Origin: Microlunatus capsulatus
GTDB taxonomy: Bacteria > Actinomycetota > Actinomycetes > Propionibacteriales > Propionibacteriaceae
NCBI RefSeq assembly: GCF_017876495.1
Contig: NZ_JAGIOB010000001.1
Span: 2,480,001-2,544,000, forward strand
Direction: 5' to 3'
DNA: 64,000 nt
Positions 53,175-61,602 of this stretch are shown here, piece by piece. Both the position numbers and the translations under genes were made by a program. Below the pieces are notes generated by a model. The model did not search any database, was not told where the DNA came from, and saw only the letters and a list, made by a program, of their open reading frames with translations. The first letter of the stretch is position 1. Each line of letters begins with the position of its first letter.

Positions 53175-54395
53175 TCAGATCACCGGCAGCCGCAGCCGCG
53201 GGTCCTGCACCAGGTCGATGAGGTCGGCCCGGGTGACGTCGAGGACCTCCCCCTTGGTGGTGTTCCGGGCCACGACGGTGACCACCTGGTCGCCGTCGGG
53301 CCGGTGCTGGACCTCGATGCCGCGGGCGACCTGCGTGGTCGTGCTGAGGGTGAACCGGTTGCCGTTCATGAAGCGCTGCCCCTCGCACCGGGTCGCGGTG
53401 ACCTCGCCGCAGCGGACCGCCGTGTCGTACCCGCTGGCCACCTGCACGTAGACCTCGGTCGCCCCGCCGCGCAGCCGGAAGACCTCCAGCCCCAGGGCGC
53501 CGTCGCCGCCGGACCAGAACTCCCGGCTCTCGTAGCGGGGGTCGTAGGAGAAGCTGTAGCCGGTGAAGTAGGTCCCCTCTGGGTCGAGGTGGGAGACCAC
53601 GACCTCGCTCATCGTCGTCCGCCACCGGCGCATGACCGTGGCCTGGCAGGACGGGTTGGCGATGTCGCAGGCCGCGGTGACCGGCTCCGGCCCGCTCGGC
53701 GTCGGGCTGGGAGCGGGGACCGGCGCCCCGGGCGTGCTCGCCGCCTGCGGGACCTCGCCGGTCCGGTCCAGCACGGTCGCCGTGCCCAGCACCAGCGCCA
53801 GGGCGGCCGCGACCAGGGCCGCCGCCCCCCGCACCCGCCGTCGCCGGACCAGCGCCCGGCCGTGGGCGAGGTCCGCCGCCGGGGAGCCGCTCGCCACCGC
53901 CGGGGCCGCGGCCGTCGCCAGCTCCTCGGCCAGCCGGCCCGGCGCGCCCCGCTCCGGTCGGCGGGCGATCAGCGTCGCGCGGGCCTCCGCGACCCAGTCC
54001 CGCGCGGTCGTCTCGTCCGTGCGCAGCGCGGCCGCGACCTGCGCCGCGTCGAGCCCGCCGTGCTCGGCCAGCACCACCGCGGCCCGGGGTCCGGCCGGCA
54101 GGTCGCGCAGGTCGGCGACGACGGCGGCCACCGGCGCGGCGCCCCCGCCGTCGCGCAGCTCGACGCGGGAGCCCGGCCTCCAGGGCGGCTCGAAGTCGGC
54201 CGGCCGGGGCCGGGCGACGGTGGCCAGCGCGCGGACCAGCGGGTCCGGCCCGGACGGCTCGGCCGCGGCACGGGCCAGCGCGGTCTGGGCCAGCCGGTCG
54301 GCCCGCTCGACGTCGCCGACCAGGAGCAGCGCGCAGCCGGCGACCAGCACGCGGGCGCGCGCGCCCGCGGCGAGGACCTCGGCGTCGGGCGCCAT
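53175..54395 (-). CDS. Sigma-region-4-like protein fused to an extracytoplasmic domain
   Basis: 406 aa. Residues 1-150 look like an ECF sigma factor reduced to its region-4 helix-turn-helix (DLPAGPRAAVVLAEHGGLDAAQVAAALRTDETTARDWVAEARATL) without a convincing region 2. A basic stretch precedes a transmembrane helix (GAAALVAAALALVLGTATVL), then a Pro/Ser stalk and an outside domain with four Cys (ACDIANPSC, VRCGEV, TRCEGQ). ATG 54395 has GAGAGG eight bases upstream. Could be a one-protein membrane signalling device or a decayed sigma. Unlike PknB-type or anti-sigma proteins I know. Confidence 0.6.
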   Translation of the reverse strand: MAPDAEVLAAGARARVLVAGCALLLVGDVERADRLAQTALARAAAEPSGPDPLVRALATVARPRPADFEPPWRPGSRVELRDGGGAAPVAAVVADLRDLPAGPRAAVVLAEHGGLDAAQVAAALRTDETTARDWVAEARATLIARRPERGAPGRLAEELATAAAPAVASGSPAADLAHGRALVRRRRVRGAAALVAAALALVLGTATVLDRTGEVPQAASTPGAPVPAPSPTPSGPEPVTAACDIANPSCQATVMRRWRTTMSEVVVSHLDPEGTYFTGYSFSYDPRYESREFWSGGDGALGLEVFRLRGGATEVYVQVASGYDTAVRCGEVTATRCEGQRFMNGNRFTLSTTTQVARGIEVQHRPDGDQVVTVVARNTTKGEVLDVTRADLIDLVQDPRLRLPVI

Positions 54396-54500
54396 CTGCA
54401 CCACCTCTCGAGGCCGAGGATAGTGCGGCGTCCGGCCCCGGGGAGTTCGGAGCGGGACCGCCTGAGGACGGGCCCCGGGCGGTCGCGCGAGGATGGTCCC

Positions 54501-54590
54501 ATGACGTCGGGACGCCCCGCCGTGACCGTCCGCTCTCGCTCCGAGGGCGGCCCGGCGCTGGTCGCCCGGGCCGCCGCGCTCAGCCCGTGA
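54501..54590 (+). CDS. Short ORF in the gap before efeB
   Basis: 29 codons, MTSGRPAVTVRSRSEGGPAL..., ending in TGA at 54588-54590, within the 3' end of the convergent efeB gene. AGGATGG precedes it. May be a small protein or the remnant of a longer gene; no independent support. Confidence 0.2.
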   Translation: MTSGRPAVTVRSRSEGGPALVARAAALSP

Positions 54591-55917
54591 AGAGCGACTG
54601 GCCGACGTAGCCGCCGGGCTGCACGCCCGGCGGGACCGCCCAGAGACCGGAGCCGGTGTGCTGCAGGTACTCGCTCATGCCGTCGCCGCGGGCGATCTTC
54701 ATCTGCACGGGGATGTAGTGCGTGCGCGGGTCGCGGACGTAGGCGATGAAGAACAGGCCGGCGTCCATCCGGCCCAGCCCGTTGCTGCCGTCGACGAAGT
54801 TGTAGCCGCGGCGGAGCATCTGGACGCCCCGGTTCTGGTCGGGGTGCACCAGCCGGACGTGCGCGTCGGTGGCCACCAGCGGCTCGTCGCCGCGGCCCTT
54901 CAGGGTGAAGTCGGGCTGGCTGAACTCCTCGCCGCCGGACAGCGGCGCCCCGGTCGCCTTGGTGCGGCCGATCACCCGCTCCTGCTCGCGCAGCGGCTGG
55001 CGGTCCCACGTCTCGATCGTCATGTTGATCCGCCGGGCCACGAGGTAGGAGCCGCCGGCCAGCCACTGGTCGGCCGCGCCCTCGGGCCGGACCCAGACGT
55101 GGTCGTCCAGCAGCCCCGGTTCCTCGGCCTTGAGGTTCATGGTGCCGTCCTTGAACCCGAAGAGGTTCCGCGGCGTGGCCTGGGCCGTCGAGGTCGACGA
55201 CGTCCGGCCGAACCCCAGCTGCGACCAGCGCAGCGACGCGCGGCCCATGGCGATCCGGGCCAGGTTGCGGACGGCGTGCACGGCCACCTGCGGGTCGTCG
55301 GCGCAGGCCTGGACGCACAGGTCGCCGTCGGAGCGCTCGGCGTCGAGGTTGTCGCCGGGGAAGTGCGGCAGCCGCCGCAGGCCCGCCGGCTGCCGCGCGG
55401 CCAGGCCGAAGCGGTCCTTCCCGGCCAGCCGGAACAGCGACGGCCCGAAGCCGAAGGTGATCGTCAGCCCCGAGGGCGGCAGCCCGAGGGCCTCCCCGGT
55501 GTCGTCCGGCGGGGCGTCGTAGGGCCCCGACGTCGCCCCGAACGGGCCGGCGTCCCTGCCCTGGGTCATCCGGGCCGCGGCCGCGGTCCAGTCCTGCAGC
55601 AGCGAGACGAGGTCCTCGCGCTCGGCCGAGACCATGTCGAAGGCGGCGAAGTGCAGCCGGTCCTGCGCCGGGGTGACGATGCCGGCCTGGTGCGCGCCGT
55701 GGAACGGGTACCCGCCGGCGACCGGGGCCGGCTCGGCCACCGCCGACCCGGGGCCGCCGAGCTGCCGGCCGCCGACGAGCCCCGCGCCCACGCCGACGAC
55801 GCCGGCCGCCCCCGCACCCAGCAGCCCGCGACGGGAGACGCCGGGGCGCGCGGGCGCGCCGTCCCCGCCCGGGACGGACGGGCCGACCTCGGGGCCGGGC
55901 ACGGGCTGGGTGCTCAT
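54580..55917 (-). CDS. efeB: Deferrochelatase/DyP-type peroxidase EfeB
   Basis: 445 aa. Tat signal SRRGLLGAGAAGVVGVGAGLVGG. DyP motifs: FGFGPSLF, LFGFKDGTMN (GxxDG with the catalytic Asp), and a proximal-His region near VDGSNGLGRMDAGLFFIAYVRDP. Exported haem peroxidase that extracts or oxidises iron for EfeUO. Last gene of efeUOB. The 13-nt gap after efeO repeats the start sequence: ATGAGCACCC occurs at the end of efeO and again at the efeB start. Confidence 0.94.
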   Translation of the reverse strand: MSTQPVPGPEVGPSVPGGDGAPARPGVSRRGLLGAGAAGVVGVGAGLVGGRQLGGPGSAVAEPAPVAGGYPFHGAHQAGIVTPAQDRLHFAAFDMVSAEREDLVSLLQDWTAAAARMTQGRDAGPFGATSGPYDAPPDDTGEALGLPPSGLTITFGFGPSLFRLAGKDRFGLAARQPAGLRRLPHFPGDNLDAERSDGDLCVQACADDPQVAVHAVRNLARIAMGRASLRWSQLGFGRTSSTSTAQATPRNLFGFKDGTMNLKAEEPGLLDDHVWVRPEGAADQWLAGGSYLVARRINMTIETWDRQPLREQERVIGRTKATGAPLSGGEEFSQPDFTLKGRGDEPLVATDAHVRLVHPDQNRGVQMLRRGYNFVDGSNGLGRMDAGLFFIAYVRDPRTHYIPVQMKIARGDGMSEYLQHTGSGLWAVPPGVQPGGYVGQSLFTG

Positions 55918-55930
55918 CGGAGGGTGCTCA

Positions 55931-57142
55931 TCAGACGACGGCCGCGGTGAGCTTCGACAGCGGCTCGGACAGGGCGTTGACGGCGTCGGAGAGGCCCTTG
56001 ACCTCGGCGGCGCTCAGCTCGTCGTAGCTGACGAACCCGTCGCCCTCCTTGTGCGCGTCGAGCAGCGTCTGCAGGGCGGTGAACCGCTCGTCGATCTGGG
56101 TGTCCAGCTCGGGGTCCTTGCGCTGCAGCAGCGGCCGCAGCCCCTCGAAGCCCACCCGGGCGCCGTCGACGTTGGCCTGGAAGTCCCACAGGTCGGTGCG
56201 CGACCAGTACTCCTCCTCGCCGGTGACCTTGCCGGTGGCGACCTCGTCGAGCAGGCCCCGGGTGCCGTTGGCGATCTGGTCGGCGGTGAAGGTCAGCTCG
56301 CGGACCTGGGTGTTCAGGCTCGCGGTGTTCTTGACGAGGTCGTCGGCGTAGGTCGTGCGCTCGGCGGTGCTCAGCGGCTCGTAGCCCTTCGCCCGGGCCG
56401 GCCACAGGTCCTTCTCCATCCGGTGCCAGCCGGTCCACTTCTGGCCGGGCTCGAGGTCGGCCTCGCGGAGGTCCATCTTCGGGTCGAGGTCGCCGAAGGA
56501 CTCGGCCACCGTCTCGATCCGCTCCCAGTGCACGCGGGTCCGCGGGTAGAGCTCGCGGGCCTTCGCGTCGTCCCCGGCCACGTAGGCGGCGGCGAAGGCG
56601 TCCGTCCCGGCGACCAGCTGCTCGGTCTGGTCCTTCACGTAGGCGGCGTAGCCGGTGTTCGCCTGGTCGACGAGCGCCTTGTCGTCCCCGGTGGGCGCGA
56701 GGTCCTCCCCGGAGTCGGAGACGGCGAAGGGGGCGCGGATGCCGTCGCCCACCATGCCCGGCTTGCAGGCGGTGAAGTAGGAGCCGGCGGGCGCGGCCAG
56801 CACCAGGTCGCGGGACAGGCCCGGCCCGATGTTCTCGACCTCGCCCACGATGCGCAGGCCGTCGGAGGCCAGCAGGTAGAACTCGGTGACCTGCGCGCCG
56901 GCGTTGGTCACCGAGAAGGTCAGGTTGCCCGAGGGGGCGGTGTCGGCCGAGACCTGGCAGCCGGCGTCGGTGGCCTGGACGGTGAGCGCGCGGCCGTCGC
57001 CGTCGACGGTGTCGCCCGCCGCGCCGGCGGAGGCGTTGTCGGTGCAGCCGGCGAGCAGCGGGACGAGCAGCAGGGCCGAGGCCGAGGCGAGAGCGAGACC
57101 GGGGCGGGCGCCCCGGCGGCTCGTCGTGGGGTGACCGGTCAC
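55931..57142 (-). CDS. efeO: Iron uptake lipoprotein EfeO
   Basis: 403 aa. Signal peptide with lipobox LLAGC, cupredoxin-like N-domain (ALTVQATDAGCQVSADTAPSGNLTFSVTNAGAQVTEFYLL), then an M75/imelysin domain containing HWERIE (HxxE iron site) and WHRMEKDLW. Binds Fe at the cell surface for the EfeU permease. GTG start overlaps the efeU stop by four bases. Full length for the cupredoxin-containing EfeO type. Confidence 0.94.
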   Translation of the reverse strand: MTGHPTTSRRGARPGLALASASALLLVPLLAGCTDNASAGAAGDTVDGDGRALTVQATDAGCQVSADTAPSGNLTFSVTNAGAQVTEFYLLASDGLRIVGEVENIGPGLSRDLVLAAPAGSYFTACKPGMVGDGIRAPFAVSDSGEDLAPTGDDKALVDQANTGYAAYVKDQTEQLVAGTDAFAAAYVAGDDAKARELYPRTRVHWERIETVAESFGDLDPKMDLREADLEPGQKWTGWHRMEKDLWPARAKGYEPLSTAERTTYADDLVKNTASLNTQVRELTFTADQIANGTRGLLDEVATGKVTGEEEYWSRTDLWDFQANVDGARVGFEGLRPLLQRKDPELDTQIDERFTALQTLLDAHKEGDGFVSYDELSAAEVKGLSDAVNALSEPLSKLTAAVV

Positions 57143-58017
57143 GGTCGGGTCCTTCCGGTGGTGGCGGGGACGGGCGCGGCCACCGGGGCGGCGGGCGCGG
57201 CGGTCCGGGCGGAGATCCGGCGCAGGAAGAGCGCCATCGTCGGGACGACGTAGAGCACCCAGGCGACCGCCTCCAGGACGGTCGTCGCGGGGGAGAAGTT
57301 GAAGACGCCCTTGAGCAGCGTTCCGTACCAGGAGGTGGGCGGGATGACGTGCGAGACGTCGAACGCCAGCGTGCCCAGGCCAGGCAGGAAGCGGGCCTCC
57401 TGCAGGTCGTGCACGCCGTAGGCGAGCACCCCGCCGGCGACGACGATGAGGAACGCCCCGGTCCAGGTGAAGAAGCGGGTGAGGTTGATCCGGACGGCGC
57501 CCCGGTACAGCAGGTAGCCGAGGACGACGGCGACGGCGATGCCGATCGCGGCCCCCACCAGCGGGGTGGCCGTGCCGGCGGTGTCGCGGGCGGCGGCCTG
57601 GGTCGCGGCCCAGAGGAAGAGCGCCGTCTCCAGGCCCTCGCGGCCGACGGCCAGCAGGGCCACGACGGTGAGCGACCAGCGGCCCGCCTCGGCGGCCCGG
57701 TCGATCTGCCCGCGCAGCTGGCCGGACAGCCCGCGCGCGGCGGTGGCCATCCAGAAGATCATCCAGGTGACGAAGCCGACGGCGACGATCGAGAGCCCGC
57801 CGCCGATCAGCTCCTGGGCCTCGAACGTCAGGCCCTTGGGGCCGAAGGTGAGGACCGCGCCGAAGGCCAGCGAGACGGCGACGGCGATGCCGACGCCCGC
57901 CCACACCCGCGGCAGCAGCGCGCGGCGCCCGGTCTTCACCAGGTAGGCGACGAGGATGCTGACGACGAGGGCTGCCTCGAGCCCCTCGCGGAGGCCGATC
58001 AGGAAGTTGGCGAGCAT
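57139..58017 (-). CDS. efeU: High-affinity iron permease EfeU (FTR1 family)
   Basis: 292 aa, seven transmembrane helices. Two REGLE iron-binding motifs, one in GLREGLEAALV (helix 1) and one in GREGLETALFL (helix 4). Imports ferrous/ferric iron across the membrane with EfeO and EfeB. ATG with GGGAGG just upstream. A DtxR/IdeR-type iron box lies 31-49 bp before the start, so the operon is probably repressed when iron is plentiful. The C-terminus is a short Ala/Pro tail. Confidence 0.95.
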   Translation of the reverse strand: MLANFLIGLREGLEAALVVSILVAYLVKTGRRALLPRVWAGVGIAVAVSLAFGAVLTFGPKGLTFEAQELIGGGLSIVAVGFVTWMIFWMATAARGLSGQLRGQIDRAAEAGRWSLTVVALLAVGREGLETALFLWAATQAAARDTAGTATPLVGAAIGIAVAVVLGYLLYRGAVRINLTRFFTWTGAFLIVVAGGVLAYGVHDLQEARFLPGLGTLAFDVSHVIPPTSWYGTLLKGVFNFSPATTVLEAVAWVLYVVPTMALFLRRISARTAAPAAPVAAPVPATTGRTRP

Positions 58018-58047
58018 GTCCGTCCTCCCGGCGCTCCGTGGCCCGCA

Positions 58048-58066
58048 GTAGGTGAGCCTCGCCTAA
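58048..58066 (-). promoter_or_regulatory. IdeR/DtxR-type iron box before efeU
   Basis: On the minus strand TTAGGCGAGGCTCACCTAC matches the consensus TTAGGTTAGGCTAACCTAA at 15 of 19 positions. It also lies about 77 bp upstream of the divergent SDR gene. Confidence 0.75.
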
Positions 58067-58130
58067 GTTAAGCGACCCTGAGAAGAGCTGCAAGTGATGT
58101 GACCCACCCGACACCGGCGGCGGCCCTGGG

Positions 58131-58136
58131 TAGGGT
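58131..58136 (+). promoter_or_regulatory. -10 box (TAGGGT) for leaderless SDR mRNA
   Basis: TAGGGT ends six bases before GTG 58143. Confidence 0.5.
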
Positions 58137-58142
58137 CGCCCG

Positions 58143-58910
58143 GTGCCCGTCCCGCCGCCCCTCCGCCAGCGCATCCTCATCACCGGCGCCTCCGCCGGCC
58201 TCGGCCGCGAGATGGCCCGGGCCTGGGCCGCCCGGGGTCGCGACCTCGCCCTCTGCGCCCGCCGTCCGGACGCGCTCGAGCGGCTCCGCGACGAGCTGCT
58301 CGCCGCGACGCCGTCGGCCGTCGTCAGCCTGCACGTGGTGGACGTCGCCGACCACGAGGCCGTCGACGCCGCCGTGGACGACGCCGCCGCCGCCCTGGGC
58401 GGGCTGGACCGGGTCGTCGTCAACGCTGGGGTGGCCGGCGGGGACTCTCTGGGGCTCGACGGGGCCGAGGCCAACCGGACCACCGCGCGGACGAACTTCC
58501 TCGGTGCGGTGCACCAGGCCGAGTCCGCGCTGCGGGTCTTCCGGCCCGCCGGCGCCGGGCACCTCGTCTTCATCTCCTCGATGTCCGCCCTACGGGGGAT
58601 GGGCGGGGCGATGAACGTGTACAGCGCGACGAAGGCGGGTGTCTCGGCGCTGGCCGAGGGCCTGCGCTCGGACCTGGTCGGCACCGGGATCGCCGTGACC
58701 GCCGTCCACCCCGGCTACGTCCGGACCGAGATGGCCTCGCACTTCCCGCGGATGCTGATGGCCAGCGACCCGGACCGGGCGACCCGGGCGATCGTCGCGG
58801 CGGTCGAGCGGGAGCCGGCGCGGGCCTACGTGCCGGCGCTGCCCTGGGCGGCGCTCGCCTGGCCGATGCGGCTGATGCCGCTGGGGCTGTACCGCCGCGT
58901 CGCCGGCTGA
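58143..58910 (+). CDS. Short-chain dehydrogenase/reductase
   Basis: 255 aa. TGASAGLGREMA cofactor motif, VVNAGVAGG, FISSMSALRGMGG and catalytic YSATK, PGYVRTEM. The C-terminal stretch (AYVPALPWAALAWPMRLMPLGLYRR) is hydrophobic and may contact the membrane or a lipid substrate. GTG start, leaderless-type -10 box. Divergent from efeU; it may share control with the iron box but has no obvious iron role. Substrate unknown. Confidence 0.8.
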   Translation: MPVPPPLRQRILITGASAGLGREMARAWAARGRDLALCARRPDALERLRDELLAATPSAVVSLHVVDVADHEAVDAAVDDAAAALGGLDRVVVNAGVAGGDSLGLDGAEANRTTARTNFLGAVHQAESALRVFRPAGAGHLVFISSMSALRGMGGAMNVYSATKAGVSALAEGLRSDLVGTGIAVTAVHPGYVRTEMASHFPRMLMASDPDRATRAIVAAVEREPARAYVPALPWAALAWPMRLMPLGLYRRVAG

Positions 58911-58926
58911 GGTCTCGCCGGAGGGG

Positions 58927-59310
58927 TCAGCGGTCGGCCGCGGGCGGCGCAGGGCGCCGGTAGGAGCCCACCACCCCGCCGACGACGACGACCAGCCCGG
59001 CCGCGAACAGCGTGGTGAAGGCGCGGTTGCCGCGGTCGCCGGTCACGAAGTCGAGCACGCACAGCGCCATCCCGACGACGCCGAGGCCGAGCAGCAGCGC
59101 GACCTCGCCGCGGAGCAGCCGGCCCCCGCGGGCGCGGGCCCGGACGGCCGCCCACTGGCTGAGTGCGGCCGCGGTCAGCACCGCAGCGCTGGAGGCGACG
59201 ACCCAGCTGCCGGAGGAGAGGGCCTGCACCACCCCGACGACGGTGACCACGGCCAGCAGGGCCGCGACGACGAGGGCGACGACCCCGATGACCTGCTGCT
59301 GGCGCTCCAC
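58927..59310 (-). CDS. Four-helix membrane protein, function unknown
   Basis: 127 aa, GTG start. Four hydrophobic segments: VIGVVALVVAALLAVVTVVGVVQAL, WVVASSAAVLTAAALSQWAAV, EVALLLGLGVVGMALCVLDFV and FTTLFAAGLVVVVGGVVGSY. Short basic loops; no motif recognised. Convergent with the SDR gene (16-bp gap) and 31 bp downstream of the EcsC gene, so possibly co-transcribed with it. Confidence 0.6.
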   Translation of the reverse strand: MERQQQVIGVVALVVAALLAVVTVVGVVQALSSGSWVVASSAAVLTAAALSQWAAVRARARGGRLLRGEVALLLGLGVVGMALCVLDFVTGDRGNRAFTTLFAAGLVVVVGGVVGSYRRPAPPAADR

Positions 59311-59341
59311 GGGCCCATCGTCCCAGAGGCGCCGGGGCGGC

Positions 59342-60043
59342 TCAGCCGCCGAGCGCGCGCCGGCGGACGAGCTCGGACTTGGCGTACTTGCCGATCTGGT
59401 GGGTGGCGACGCCGTCGACGACGGCCCCGATCCCGCCGCCGACCAGCGGGACCCGCTTGGTCAGCACGAGGGCGAGGTTCTTGCCGCCCACCCGGCCGGC
59501 GAGGTCGGTGACGACGGCGTCGGCGACGCGGGCGTCCAGCTCGGGGTCGAAGACGGGGGCGGTGGCGATGGCCATCGGCGAGGTGGGCAGCTTGCCCTCC
59601 TTGATGAGCTTGACCACCTCCTCACCCCCCAGCAGGCACATCACCAGGGCGGTGCGGACGCGGTTGTCGTCGAGGTCGTAGCCGCGCAGGTGCGCGATGG
59701 CGGCGACCATCCGGACCTGGACGACGGCGACGCCGGTCAGGTTGGCCGGCACGGCGACGGGCAGCGTGGCGACGCCGCCGAGGTTGGTGACGAACCCCTG
59801 GGCCGAGGCGAGCCGGACGTGGAAGTCGATGAGGGCCTCGACGGCCCGGTCGACGTCGCCCTCGTGGCGCTGCAGGTGGCGGGCGGCGCTGGCCTTGGCG
59901 CCGGGCACCTTGCCGTACCCGTCGATGGCCACCTCGAGCACCCGGCGGAGCACCCCGCCGGCGGCGTGCGGCTGGGCGACCATCGTCGCGACCGGGCCGA
60001 TCCCGCGGGCGATCATCTTCCCCACGTCCTGGGCTGAGGGCAT
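59342..60043 (-). CDS. EcsC family protein
   Basis: 233 aa. ATG 60043 with GGAGGAG seven bases upstream. The C-terminal half matches EcsC: NLTGVAVVQVRMVAAIAHLRGYDLDDNRVRTALVMCLLGGEE and KNLALVLTKRVPLVGGGIGAVVDGVATHQIGKYAKSEL. Amphipathic, Gly-rich helices suggest membrane association. In Bacillus EcsC is linked to an ABC exporter, but none is here. Function unknown. Confidence 0.8.
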   Translation of the reverse strand: MPSAQDVGKMIARGIGPVATMVAQPHAAGGVLRRVLEVAIDGYGKVPGAKASAARHLQRHEGDVDRAVEALIDFHVRLASAQGFVTNLGGVATLPVAVPANLTGVAVVQVRMVAAIAHLRGYDLDDNRVRTALVMCLLGGEEVVKLIKEGKLPTSPMAIATAPVFDPELDARVADAVVTDLAGRVGGKNLALVLTKRVPLVGGGIGAVVDGVATHQIGKYAKSELVRRRALGG

Positions 60044-60224
60044 CGGGTCTCCTCCTCGTCGCTGCGCTGTGCGGCGCACCCGGTCCGGGCGCTCGGGCCG
60101 GGCCCTGCCGGCGTCGCCGCCGGGCCGTGCCGCACCACGAGCCAGGGTACGTGCCGGGTGGGCGAGGCGGACCGGAGCCGACCCCGGTCCCACCCGGGTC
60201 CGACCCGGAGCGCATGATCACCTC

Positions 60225-60914
60225 GTGGCCGAGTCACCGTTCGGACCCCCGGAGCTGTGGCGGCACGACGACCTGGTCGCCGTCAGCCGGGAGTTCGACA
60301 CGGACCTCGTGCTGCAGGCCTACCGCTGCGGGCTGTTCCCGATGCCCGCCCGCGGCGGCCTGATGGGCTGGTGGTCCCCGCTCGACCGCGCCGTGCTGCC
60401 GCTCGACGGGCTGCGCGTCACCCGCTCGCTGCGCAAGATGGCGCACCGCTACGAGGTCCGCGTCGACACCGACTTCGAGGGCGTGCTCGCCGGCTGCGGC
60501 GACCCCCGCCGACCGGACGGCTGGATCGATGGCTCCGTCCGCCGGGTCTACCGCGCGCTGCACGACGCCGGCACCGTGCACTCGGTGGAGGCCTGGACCG
60601 CCGACGGCGAACTGGCCGGCGGGCTCTACGGCGTCAGCGTCGGCGGGCTGTTCGCCGGGGAGTCGATGTTCCACCGCCCCGACATCGGCCGCGACGCCTC
60701 GAAGGTCGCCCTCGTCGCCCTCGTCGACCTGCTGCGCGAGGCCGGCGGGGACGCGCGGCTGCTGGACGTCCAGTGGGCCACCCCGCACCTGCAGAGCCTG
60801 GGCGTCGTCGAGGTGCCGCGGCCGCACTACCTGCGGCTGCTGGCGGCGGCGCTGCCGCTCGACCCGCCGGACTGGACCCCGGGCCCCAGGCCCGCGCGCG
60901 CTCCGGAGGCCTGA
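60225..60914 (+). CDS. aat: Leucyl/phenylalanyl-tRNA--protein transferase
   Basis: 229 aa. Start GTG 60225. Family signature blocks: YRCGLFPMP, GWWSPLDRAVLP, SLRKMAHRYEVRVDTDFEGVL, WIDGSVRRVYRALHDAGTVHSVEAW, GGLYGVSVGGLFAGESMFHR and LLDVQWATPHLQSLGVVEV. Adds Leu/Phe from tRNA to N-terminal Arg/Lys of proteins, marking them for ClpS-ClpAP/ClpCP breakdown (N-degron pathway). A CATGAT box six bases before the GTG might give a leaderless mRNA. Confidence 0.95.
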   Translation: MAESPFGPPELWRHDDLVAVSREFDTDLVLQAYRCGLFPMPARGGLMGWWSPLDRAVLPLDGLRVTRSLRKMAHRYEVRVDTDFEGVLAGCGDPRRPDGWIDGSVRRVYRALHDAGTVHSVEAWTADGELAGGLYGVSVGGLFAGESMFHRPDIGRDASKVALVALVDLLREAGGDARLLDVQWATPHLQSLGVVEVPRPHYLRLLAAALPLDPPDWTPGPRPARAPEA

Positions 60915-61005
60915 CCGCCGTACCCGAAGACCCGCCCCGGAGCCGTTATCCTCGGGGTCTGGTCGCGGGGGCGACGTCCGTCCGTCCGGTCCCGCAGGAG
61001 TCCCG

Positions 61006-61602
61006 TTGCCCCCCTCCGCCCGCGCCGTCGCCCGCTCGGGCTGGCTGGCCTGGCCGGTGGCCGTGCTGGCCACCCTCGGCCTGGTCGGCCAGGCCTCCTA
61101 CTCGGCCTTCAGCGCGAAGGTGTCCAACGCCGGCAACAGCCTCGCCGTCGGCACCGTGGTGCTGGGCGACGACGACGCCGGCTCGGCCCTGCTCTCGCTG
61201 ACCAACCTCAAGCCCGGCTCGTCCGGGTCGCGCTGCGTGGCCGTCACGTCGTCGGGCACGCTCGCGTCCGCGGTCCGGCTCTACGCCGCCGACGCCACGA
61301 CCACGCGCGGCCTCGCCTCCTCCGTCACGCTGACGATCACCCAGGGGACCGGTGCGTCCTTCGGCGGCTGCGCGGGCTTCACGCCGCTGGCCAGCGGCTC
61401 GTCGGTCTACACCGGGACGCTCGCCGCCTTCACCGGCGCCGCGACCGGCTACGCCTCCGGCGTCGGGACGTGGACGCCGTCGGGCACCGCGGCGGAGACG
61501 CGGACCTTCCAGGTCAGCTACCTCGTCTCGACGACGACCCCGGACTCCGCGCAGGGCGGCACCGCGGCCTTCGCCCTGACCTGGGAGGCGCAGAACACCT
61601 GA
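61006..61602 (+). CDS. TasA/camelysin-like exported protein with SipW-type signal
   Basis: 198 aa. TTG start chosen because AGGAG lies five bases upstream and the reading frame gives a proper signal. One N-terminal helix (WLAWPVAVLATLGLVGQA) runs into SYSAFSAKVSNAGNSLAVGTVVL, the alternate signal type cleaved by SipW-like peptidases (compare A-Y-F-S-D..T..N.F.AGT-L in TasA). The mature part is Ser/Thr/Gly-rich beta-like sequence with two Cys (SRCVAV, GGCAGF) that may form a disulfide. Likely a secreted surface or fibre subunit. Its TGA overlaps the ATG of the fused signal peptidase by one base. Confidence 0.75.
   Translation: MPPSARAVARSGWLAWPVAVLATLGLVGQASYSAFSAKVSNAGNSLAVGTVVLGDDDAGSALLSLTNLKPGSSGSRCVAVTSSGTLASAVRLYAADATTTRGLASSVTLTITQGTGASFGGCAGFTPLASGSSVYTGTLAAFTGAATGYASGVGTWTPSGTAAETRTFQVSYLVSTTTPDSAQGGTAAFALTWEAQNT

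Noticed and set aside
54658-55950. 430-codon plus-strand frame over efeB
   Set aside because: Antisense shadow of a clear DyP peroxidase gene.
60948-61005. Riboswitch ahead of the TasA-like gene
   Set aside because: The leader is under 60 nt and has no recognisable aptamer core.
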